Shown here in pieces: positions 1 through 5,040 of a stretch of DNA of 7,240 bases. Source of the stretch: Oscillospiraceae bacterium (GTDB taxonomy: Bacteria; Bacillota; Clostridia; Oscillospirales; Oscillospiraceae). A program made the position numbers and the translations under genes. Location: NCBI GenBank assembly GCA_017480395.1, contig JAFVAS010000288.1, positions 1 to 7,240 of the forward strand. The letters run 5' to 3'. A model generated the notes under the pieces. That model was given only the letters and a program-made list of their open reading frames with translations, was not told the origin of the DNA and ran no database searches. Position 1 is the stretch's first letter, and every line of letters starts with the position of its first letter.

Positions 1-1
1 C

Positions 2-490
2 AGCCCGGAGTTCGGGCAGGTCATGGACACCCCGAATGAGAGCGAGGTGGCGGCGATCCTCCGGCTGCGCAGCGGGGTCAGCGGCACCTTCCACCTCAAC
101 TCGGACAGCATTCTGCAGGATCAGGCCTCCTTCCTCATCTACGGCACGGAGGGAATCCTCTCCCTGCCCTGCCCCAACGGGTTCGGGGGAGAGGTGGCGC
201 TGCTGCGGGGCGACCCGGACTACTGGCAGCCCGCCCGGCGCGTCGTGCTCTCCGGCGGCTCCGGCTTTACCGACGACGCCCGGGGCATCGGCCCGGCGGA
301 GCTGGCCCTGGCCCTGCGGGAGGACAGACCCTGCCGCACGGACTGCGCCCTGGGATGCCATGTGCTGGAGGTGCTGGACGGCATGCTGCGCAGCGGGGAG
401 ACGGGGGAGGCGGTGGAAATCGCCTCCACCTGTGACCGCCCGGCGGCGCTGACGCCGGAGGAGGCGGCGGCGCTGATCCGGCCTCTCTGA
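2..490 (+). CDS. Gfo/Idh/MocA-family oxidoreductase, C-terminal part (5' end outside window)
   Basis: The frame is open from base 2 to a TGA at 488-490, giving 162 visible residues; the N-terminal Rossmann domain lies upstream of the window. The visible part reads like the C-terminal alpha/beta domain of Gfo/Idh/MocA dehydrogenases: a strand set (AAILRLRSGVSGTFHLNSDS), then the typical FLIYGTEGILSLP stretch and a GFGGEV turn, then a helical tail. Family members are NAD(P)-dependent and oxidise or reduce sugars, inositols or sugar derivatives in the cytoplasm. The cofactor motif and catalytic Lys are not in view, so the substrate cannot be assigned. An ATG at 23 is in frame but lies inside the conserved domain, so it is not the start. 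The gene runs in the same direction as the LacI gene, with 113 bp between them and no U-tract terminator seen. Its position suggests membership in a sugar-utilisation locus; this is inference. Confidence 0.8.
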   Translation, partial: SPEFGQVMDTPNESEVAAILRLRSGVSGTFHLNSDSILQDQASFLIYGTEGILSLPCPNGFGGEVALLRGDPDYWQPARRVVLSGGSGFTDDARGIGPAELALALREDRPCRTDCALGCHVLEVLDGMLRSGETGEAVEIASTCDRPAALTPEEAAALIRPL

Positions 491-512
491 CGGGAAGGAA
501 AAAGAATCGGCG

Positions 513-545
513 CGAAAAATTGGAAAAAGAATTGCAAATTTTTCG
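513..545. promoter_or_regulatory. Perfect 9-bp inverted repeat upstream of the LacI gene (possible operator)
   Basis: CGAAAAATT at 513-521 is matched exactly by AATTTTTCG at 537-545, with a 15-nt spacer. The right arm overlaps and follows the proposed -35 box. The arms are AT-rich and no T-run follows, so it is a poor terminator for the upstream gene; an operator for the LacI-type regulator or another repressor is more plausible. The symmetry is seen directly; the role is inferred. Confidence 0.3.
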
Positions 546-560
546 GGAATACGTTATACT
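532..560 (+). promoter_or_regulatory. Sigma-A-type promoter of the LacI-family gene
   Basis: TTGCAA at 532-537 (4 of 6 to consensus) and TATACT at 555-560 (5 of 6) are separated by exactly 17 bp, in the only AT-rich patch of this part of the window. A start about 7 bases after the -10 would give a leader of roughly 35 nt to the ATG at 604. This supports independent transcription of the regulator. Confidence 0.6.
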
Positions 561-567
561 TATATCG
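552..567. promoter_or_regulatory. Imperfect palindrome over the -10 box (candidate autoregulatory operator)
   Basis: CGTTATA and TATATCG flank a central CT, pairing in 6 of 7 positions, in a 16-bp element lying exactly over the -10 box. LacI-family dimers bind even palindromes of about 14-18 bp, so size and position suit autorepression. Against it, the centre is CT rather than the CpG common in this family, and no second copy was found in the window. Confidence 0.3.
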
Positions 568-603
568 CAAAATTCATAACCCTGTTTTCTCATGAGGTGA
601 CGC

Positions 604-1626
604 ATGGCAGCAATCAAGGATGTTGCGCGTCTGGCGGGATTTTCCCCGGCGGCCGTCTCCAAATACCTAAAAAATCCGGACAGCGTCCGCCCCACCACCC
701 GGGAGCGGATCGAGGCGGCGATTGCCGAGCTGAACTATGTCCCGTCCGCGGCGGCGAGAGCGCTGCGCACCGGCAAGTCCAATGTCTATCTGCTGATGAT
801 CTCCCATCTGCGCAACCCGGAGTTCGTCGAGGAATTCCAGGCCCTGAACGACGAGGCCAACCGCCGGGGATTCAGCCTGCTGGTGCAGCCGGCCCGGCTT
901 GAGGAAAACGAGTGGAATGAGAACGTGGACTTCTACGGTCCCGCCGTGCAGCAGGTGGACGGCGTCATCGTCATGATCGCCAAGGCGGAGGGCGTGCTGG
1001 AGCAGATGCAGCGGATGAGCAAGAACCTGCCCGTGGTCGCCTACGGCTGGCCCTACGCCTGCCCCGGGGTGGACACGGTGGTCAAGGACATGGAGGACGG
1101 GGTGCGCAAGCTCACGGAGCACCTGCTGGAGCAGGGCCACACCCGTGTCGCCTATGTCAGCGACCATCACGAGCGCATGCTGCCCACCAAGGACAAGATG
1201 GACGGCTACCGGTCGGCCCTGCGCGCCGCCGGGCTCCGGGTGGATCCCGAGCTGTTCCAGGTCACGGTGTCCAGCTCCGACGGCGGCTATCGGGCGGCGG
1301 AACAGCTGATGACCCTGCCGGAGCCGCCGACGGCCATTGTCTGCGGCAACGACGTGGTGGCGGTGGGCGTGCTGAAATACGCCAAGGAGCACGACATCCC
1401 CGTGCCGGAGCGGCTGGCCATCACCGGCCAGGACAACACCTACCTGGCCAGCATGTCCAGCCCCGGAATCACCTCCACCGACGCGCCCGACGAGATCATG
1501 GCCGTCAGCGCCTTTGACATGCTGGCGGAGCGGAGGAAGGATCTGTCCCAGCCGCCCCATTGCGTGGTCTACCACACACAGCTGATCAAGCGGGAATCCT
1601 CCCTGCATGCGATTGCCCACGAATAA
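604..1626 (+). CDS. LacI-family transcriptional regulator
   Basis: A 340-residue protein of standard LacI/GalR length. Residues 4-23 form the N-terminal helix-turn-helix (IKDVARLAGFSPAAVSKYL). The hinge helix follows at about 47-58 (PSAAARALRTGK), with Leu54 in the place of the minor-groove-inserting leucine. Residues about 60-340 form the periplasmic-binding-protein-like effector domain, including the GHTRVAYVSD strand, the CGNDVVAVGVLKYAKEH segment and the usual C-terminal end with KRESS. The ATG at 604 is chosen because GAGGTGA at 594-600 precedes it closely and the protein then begins at the family-typical N-terminus; the in-frame ATG at 592 meets a stop after two codons. Regulators of this kind repress sugar-catabolic genes until a sugar or sugar phosphate binds. 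The effector cannot be deduced, but the flanking oxidoreductase and glycosidase point to a carbohydrate ligand. It has its own promoter and terminator, and the palindrome over its -10 box suggests autoregulation. Confidence 0.93.
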   Translation: MAAIKDVARLAGFSPAAVSKYLKNPDSVRPTTRERIEAAIAELNYVPSAAARALRTGKSNVYLLMISHLRNPEFVEEFQALNDEANRRGFSLLVQPARLEENEWNENVDFYGPAVQQVDGVIVMIAKAEGVLEQMQRMSKNLPVVAYGWPYACPGVDTVVKDMEDGVRKLTEHLLEQGHTRVAYVSDHHERMLPTKDKMDGYRSALRAAGLRVDPELFQVTVSSSDGGYRAAEQLMTLPEPPTAIVCGNDVVAVGVLKYAKEHDIPVPERLAITGQDNTYLASMSSPGITSTDAPDEIMAVSAFDMLAERRKDLSQPPHCVVYHTQLIKRESSLHAIAHE

Positions 1627-1630
1627 CGGT

Positions 1631-1665
1631 GCCTCCCGAACCCGCGTCGTTCGGGAGGCTTTTTT
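1631..1665 (+). terminator. Strong intrinsic terminator of the LacI-family gene
   Basis: GCCTCCCGAA (1631-1640) pairs perfectly with TTCGGGAGGC (1650-1659), giving a 10-bp GC-rich stem with a 9-nt loop, directly followed by six T at 1660-1665. It begins four bases after the stop codon. It should separate the regulator from the downstream glycosidase. Confidence 0.92.
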
Positions 1666-1697
1666 CAGACAAAACGGAAATCGATACACGAAGCGCG

Positions 1698-1704
1698 AAG
1701 GAGG
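1698..1704 (+). promoter_or_regulatory. Ribosome binding site deciding the GH43 start
   Basis: AAGGAGG, a near-perfect Shine-Dalgarno sequence, ends 7 bases before the ATG at 1712. It fixes the start there and argues against the longer open frame that begins at 1607. Confidence 0.85.
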
Positions 1705-1711
1705 AACGGAA

Positions 1712-3181
1712 ATGAGGAAAATCGCAGTCAATCCCTATCTCCCGGCCTGGGAGTTTGTCCCGGACGGGGAGCCCCACGTCTTTGGGGATCGCATCTATGT
1801 ATACGGCAGCCACGACGAGGACGGCGGCGACGAGTTCTGCCTGGGGGACTATGTGGGGTGGAGCGCCCCGGTGGACGACCCCGGCGACTGGCGCTATGAG
1901 GGGGTCATCTACCGCAAGGATCAGGACCCGCGCCAGGGGACGGGAACGGTGTTCGAGCCGCCCAACCGGAGGGGCCTGCCCCACCTGATGTTTGCCCCGG
2001 ACTGCTGCCAGGGGCCGGACGGGCGGTACTATCTGTACTATACGCTGGACTTCTCCAACACCGTGGCCGTCGCCGTCTGCGACACCCCGGCGGGGCAGTT
2101 TGAATTTCTGGGCATCGTCTCCCTGCCCGACGGCACCCGGGACAACGACATCCAGTGGTTTGACCCCGCCGTGCTGGCCGAGGAGTCGGGGGTCTACCTG
2201 TATGTGGGCAGCGCCCCGGTGGAGCACTTTCCCGGCATGCCCGACGAGCCGCTGCCCGGGGGCGTGATGGTGCGCCTCGCCGACGATATGCTTACCATCG
2301 TCTCCGAGCCCGTCTGCGTCGCCAACGGGGTGGAGACGGCGAAGGGCACCGACTTTGAGGCCCACCCCTTTTTCGAGGCCTCCAGCATCCGCCACTTCGG
2401 GGACTGGTATTACTTCGTCTACTCCAGCCTCCAGGGCCATGAGCTGTGCTATGCTATGTCCAGACGCCCGGAGGGGCCCTTTGCATACAAGGGTGTGCTG
2501 GTCTCCAACGGCGATCTGGGGGTGAAGGGCAACACCCAGCCCCGATACTACCTCGGCAACAACCACGGCGGAATTGAGAAAATCGGGGAGAAGTATTATA
2601 TCTTCTGGCACCGCCACACCCACGGGGGACAGTTCAGCCGTCAGGGCTGCGCCGACGAGCTGACCATGAACCCGGACGGCACCTTCGACCAGGCGGAGAT
2701 CACCAGCTGCGGCCTGAACGGCGGGCCCCTTCCGGCCCGGGGGAACCGGTATCGGGCCAGCATCGCCTGCCACCTGCAGGGGCCGGACAGAGCCGCCATG
2801 GCGGAGATGCTGCCCCTGCTGCCCGACAACACGCCGGAGCGCACGATCCCCTATGTGGACGGCTGTGCCGAGGCGGGACAGCCGGAGGGCTACCGCTCCT
2901 GGCTGGCCAATCTGCGCCCCGGCGCGGTGTTCGGGTTCAAATATCTGGCCTTTGACGGCGGCTGTACCCGCCTTGCCGTCACCCTGCGGGGGAGGGGGCA
3001 CCTGGCGCTGCGGCTGGACGACCCGGAGGGGCCGGTGCTGGCGGAGCTTGCCCTCGACGCCCCGGAGTGGACGCAGGCGGAGGGCGGCATCCCGGCGGTC
3101 ACCGGGACCCACGCGGTCTATTTCACCGTCTCCGGCGGTGAGGCGGATCGGCTGGACTGCGCGGATCTCCGCTTCTCCTGA
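1712..3181 (+). CDS. Glycoside hydrolase family 43-type enzyme, cytoplasmic
   Basis: A 489-residue protein resembling GH43 five-bladed beta-propeller enzymes (arabinosidase/beta-xylosidase type), which hydrolyse plant-polysaccharide oligomers with inversion. Three acidic residues sit in family-like contexts: Asp18 in PDGEPHVFGDRIYVYGS (general base), Asp151 in WFDPAVLAEESGVYLYVGS (pKa modulator) and Glu222 in FFEASSIRHFGDWYYFVYSS (general acid). Blade repeats such as GRYYLYYT and EKYYIFWH recur. Residues from about 375 to 489 look like a separate beta-sandwich, CBM6-like domain (WLANLRPGAVFGFKYLAFDG). The ATG at 1712 is chosen because AAGGAGG at 1698-1704 lies 7 bases before it; the longer frame from 1607 would begin inside the LacI gene and cross its terminator. 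No signal peptide is visible, so the enzyme should act in the cytoplasm on imported oligosaccharides or glycosides. The exact specificity (arabinan, xylan or other) cannot be decided. It lies 85 bp after the regulator, without a clear promoter of its own. Confidence 0.87.
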   Translation: MRKIAVNPYLPAWEFVPDGEPHVFGDRIYVYGSHDEDGGDEFCLGDYVGWSAPVDDPGDWRYEGVIYRKDQDPRQGTGTVFEPPNRRGLPHLMFAPDCCQGPDGRYYLYYTLDFSNTVAVAVCDTPAGQFEFLGIVSLPDGTRDNDIQWFDPAVLAEESGVYLYVGSAPVEHFPGMPDEPLPGGVMVRLADDMLTIVSEPVCVANGVETAKGTDFEAHPFFEASSIRHFGDWYYFVYSSLQGHELCYAMSRRPEGPFAYKGVLVSNGDLGVKGNTQPRYYLGNNHGGIEKIGEKYYIFWHRHTHGGQFSRQGCADELTMNPDGTFDQAEITSCGLNGGPLPARGNRYRASIACHLQGPDRAAMAEMLPLLPDNTPERTIPYVDGCAEAGQPEGYRSWLANLRPGAVFGFKYLAFDGGCTRLAVTLRGRGHLALRLDDPEGPVLAELALDAPEWTQAEGGIPAVTGTHAVYFTVSGGEADRLDCADLRFS

Positions 3182-3193
3182 GGGAAGCATAAA

Positions 3194-3215
3194 ACAGAAC
3201 AGAACAGACAACAGA
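3194..3215. repeat. Short ACAGA tandem repeat after the GH43 gene
   Basis: Three contiguous copies of ACAGA occupy 3194-3208, and a fourth follows after CA at 3211-3215, where it forms part of the left arm of the next hairpin. It is short and could be slippage or chance; no function is proposed. Confidence 0.4.
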
Positions 3216-3242
3216 CGGCGTTGGCATTCCACGCCGTCTGTT
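3210..3242 (+). terminator. 12-bp hairpin after the GH43 gene, weak or atypical terminator
   Basis: AACAGACGGCGT (3210-3221) pairs perfectly with ACGCCGTCTGTT (3231-3242) around a 9-nt loop. It lies 28 bases after the GH43 stop, the expected place for a terminator. Only one further T follows before GCGCGC, so the U-tract is very short, unlike the two strong terminators elsewhere in this window. It may terminate inefficiently, act as a 3' stabiliser, or let transcription reach the transporter operon. Confidence 0.5.
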
Positions 3243-3276
3243 TGCGCGCACGGGGAAATTTTGCCCCGGAATCGCC

Positions 3277-3400
3277 CGCCCGAGCGGGGCGTTGGTGCCG
3301 CGTGAATGGGGCTGTGCTATCTTATGGAAAAGCTATACCCATCTGCCGGAAAGGCAGGCACCACGAGAGGAAACCCCTCTGTCCCGGGGCCGCTCGGGCG
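3277..3400 (+). ncRNA. Candidate structured leader RNA upstream of the TTT operon
   Basis: About 220 bases without a gene lie between the GH43 hairpin and tctC. Nested pairings can be drawn by eye. A closing 11-bp helix joins 3277-3287 (CGCCCGAGCGG) to 3390-3400 (CCGCTCGGGCG). An inner 7-bp helix joins 3293-3299 (TGGTGCC) to 3357-3363 (GGCACCA). Inside it, ATGGG 3306-3310 pairs with CCCAT 3338-3342, next to a small hairpin CTGCC-GGAAA-GGCAG at 3343-3357 that competes for one base with the inner helix. A further hairpin AGAGG-AAACC-CCTCT spans 3366-3380. The arrangement resembles a cis-regulatory aptamer, but no known riboswitch class was recognised, and GC-rich DNA readily yields fortuitous pairing. 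The pairings are seen; transcription and function are inferred. Confidence 0.35.
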
Positions 3401-3461
3401 CCTGTGCGTCGGAACGGCTCCATACTGCGGACAGAGAAAAAAGAAAGGAAGGAAGAACACC

Positions 3462-4502
3462 ATGAAAAAAATGAAACGCTGCCTGATTCTCCTGATGGCC
3501 CTTGCGATGGCATTTGCCCTCGCCGCCTGCGGGAACAACGCCGACACCACATCCCCGGAGGGGTCCGCCCTGGCGGATGGCTCCGCCCCGGCCGATCCGG
3601 GGCAGGAGGCCACCCCGACGGAGGAGGCCTGGACGCCCGAGGAGAACATCACCCTCATCGTATCCTATAAGGCGGGCTCGGGAACCGACAACACCGCCCG
3701 GGTGCTGGCGGCCTATGCGGAGAAGTACCTCGGCAAGCCGGTCATCATTGAGAATCTGGAGGGCGGCTCCGGCTCCATCGGCTGGACGGCGCTCGCCCAG
3801 GCCGAGCCGGACGGGTACACCCTGGGCTTCCTCAACCTGCCCAACTTCAACGCCACCATTGTGGAGGGTCTGGCCTCCTATACGGTGGACAGCTTTGCCC
3901 CGATCTGCAACCATGTGACGGAGACCTCGGTCATCCTGGTCAAGGCGGATTCTCCCTTCGAGACGATCGGGGATCTGGTGAAGTACGGCCAGGAGCACCC
4001 CGGTGAGCTGAAGGCATCCACCAACGGCAGCCGCGCCTCCAACCACATCGGCGCGCAGGTTCTGGCCAACTCCGCCGGATTTGAGTACACGGATATCCCC
4101 TACGGCGGCACCGCAGACCAGCTGCTGGCCCTCCGCCAGGGGGAGGTGGACTTCTCGGTGGCCAAGGAGGCGGACTTTGCCTCCTTCGCCTCGGAGGTCA
4201 AGGTGCTGGCGGTTTACAGCACCGAGCGCCTGGCCGGATACCCGGATGTCCCCACCATGGGCGAGCTGGGATACTACGACCAGTGGCTGGGCTCGTCCCG
4301 CTGCATCGTCGCGCCCGCCGGAACGCCGGACAACGTGCTGGCATTCTACGAGCAGGCCTTCCAGGCGCTGATGGAGGACCCCGACTACCTGCAGGCGGCG
4401 GAATCCGCCGGTATGTTTACCGACTATATGAATCGGGAGGAGACCGGCGCGCTGATCCAGCAGCAGCAGGCCTTCACCGAGAGTCTGGAGAGCGTCTGGT
4501 AA
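3462..4502 (+). CDS. tctC: TTT transporter substrate-binding lipoprotein, TctC/Bug family
   Basis: A 346-residue extracytoplasmic solute-binding protein of the Bug/TctC family. Residues 1-22 are a lipoprotein signal (basic MKKMKR, then a hydrophobic core) ending in the lipobox LAAC at 20-23, so Cys23 should be lipidated and the protein anchored outside the membrane. Residues 24-60 are an acidic, Ser/Pro/Ala-rich tether. The binding domain follows, with family motifs YKAGSGTD at 69-76 (ligand-loop Asp76), ENLEGGSGSIG at 97-107 and AEPDGYTLGF at 114-123. Such proteins capture carboxylates (citrate, tartrate, dicarboxylates, aromatic or sugar acids) and deliver them to TctAB; the ligand here is unknown. 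The ATG at 3462 is chosen because it starts the signal peptide and follows AGGAAGG at 3446-3452. The frame is open back to 3306, but that extension crosses the candidate leader RNA and would mask the signal. It is the first gene of tctC-tctB-tctA. Confidence 0.93.
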   Translation: MKKMKRCLILLMALAMAFALAACGNNADTTSPEGSALADGSAPADPGQEATPTEEAWTPEENITLIVSYKAGSGTDNTARVLAAYAEKYLGKPVIIENLEGGSGSIGWTALAQAEPDGYTLGFLNLPNFNATIVEGLASYTVDSFAPICNHVTETSVILVKADSPFETIGDLVKYGQEHPGELKASTNGSRASNHIGAQVLANSAGFEYTDIPYGGTADQLLALRQGEVDFSVAKEADFASFASEVKVLAVYSTERLAGYPDVPTMGELGYYDQWLGSSRCIVAPAGTPDNVLAFYEQAFQALMEDPDYLQAAESAGMFTDYMNREETGALIQQQQAFTESLESVW

Positions 4503-4516
4503 CAGGAACCCACCCT

Positions 4517-4547
4517 CTGCGGGGGCGGCCAATGGCCGCTCCCGCAG
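4517..4547 (+). other. Long intercistronic hairpin between tctC and tctB
   Basis: Positions 4517-4530 pair with 4534-4547 in a continuous 14-bp stem with a single G-U pair (4524/4540) and a 3-nt AAT loop. No T-run follows (GTTGATCC), so it is unlikely to be an efficient terminator. Its place 14 bases after the binding-protein stop suits a 3' stabiliser or processing barrier that raises tctC mRNA over the membrane-subunit messages, as known for some binding-protein transporter operons. The structure is seen; the role is inferred. Confidence 0.65.
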
Positions 4548-4577
4548 GTTGATCCATACTGCAAAAAAGAGGGAGCT

Positions 4578-5024
4578 ATGAAAAAAACAGACATTGGCGT
4601 CGTCGCCTTTATGTATGCAGTCTGCGCCTTCTTTTTCATCGCGTCCAGATCGATGAAAAAAGAGGCCCAGATTTACCCTGTGTGTATCATCATCCTGCTG
4701 TTCCTGCTCACAACGGGCTATGTGGTCAAGATGCTGCTGGACGCAAAAAGGCAGGGCGTGACCAGCGGCCTGGGGGAGATCTTTGCCGGATTCCAGGCAA
4801 AGCAGTTCTTTGTCATTCTGGGGCTGCTGATCGTGTATCTGGCGGGCATCTACTTTGTGGGCTTCTATCTCTCCACGGTGGTGCTGATGCTGGCAAGCCT
4901 GCTCTTTCTGCGGGTGCCCCTGTGGCAGATCCTGATTTCGGTTGTTGTCGTCCTGGGCCTGGTGTACGGCGCGTTCGTGCTGTTCCTGAACGTCAGCTTG
5001 CCGGTCGGCCTGCTGTTCAAGTAA
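4578..5024 (+). CDS. tctB: TTT transporter small membrane subunit, TctB family
   Basis: A 148-residue, strongly hydrophobic protein matching the size and position of TctB, the poorly conserved small subunit that works with TctA in the cytoplasmic membrane. Hydrophobic stretches lie near residues 6-22, 32-54, 76-96, 97-112 and 116-138, so four or five membrane segments are expected. A charged loop with KRQ lies at about 55-75, and the C-terminus (NVSLPVGLL) resembles the short Leu/Pro/Gly ending common in TctB proteins. The start at 4578 follows GAGGGA at 4569-4574 at a short distance. The assignment rests mainly on hydrophobicity, length and the tctC-tctB-tctA order rather than on strong motifs. 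The early codons are more A-rich than in the neighbours. It lies 75 bp after tctC, behind the hairpin, and 16 bp before tctA. Confidence 0.85.
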   Translation: MKKTDIGVVAFMYAVCAFFFIASRSMKKEAQIYPVCIIILLFLLTTGYVVKMLLDAKRQGVTSGLGEIFAGFQAKQFFVILGLLIVYLAGIYFVGFYLSTVVLMLASLLFLRVPLWQILISVVVVLGLVYGAFVLFLNVSLPVGLLFK

Positions 5025-5040
5025 AGAGAGGTGCAGATTT

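Noticed and set aside
667..1731. 354-codon minus-strand open frame opposite the LacI-family gene
   Set aside because: Antisense shadow, rich in His, Gly and Val without a domain; it crosses the LacI-gene terminator.
1586..3232. 548-codon minus-strand open frame opposite the GH43 gene
   Set aside because: Antisense shadow of a GC-rich gene with no recognisable domain; it runs across the LacI-gene terminator and the 3210-3242 hairpin.
3292..3323. Possible tctC promoter: TTGGTG at 3292-3297 and extended -10 TGCTATCTT at 3315-3323
   Set aside because: Spacing of 20 bp and only partial matches. It is kept in mind because, if real, transcription would start inside the candidate leader RNA and break its closing helix.
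3277..3400. Resemblance of CCGCTCGGGCG to the ZTP riboswitch core, and of other parts to cobalamin elements
   Set aside because: The match is partial and the other conserved segments of those riboswitches are missing; the segment is better explained as an arm of the long inverted repeat.
3306..3461. In-frame N-terminal extension of tctC starting at 3306
   Set aside because: It would place 52 unrelated residues before a normal lipoprotein signal, lacks a ribosome binding site, and covers the structured leader; the ATG at 3462 has a good site.
3333..4532. 399-codon minus-strand open frame opposite tctC
   Set aside because: Antisense shadow; the plus-strand frame has a lipoprotein signal and TctC motifs.
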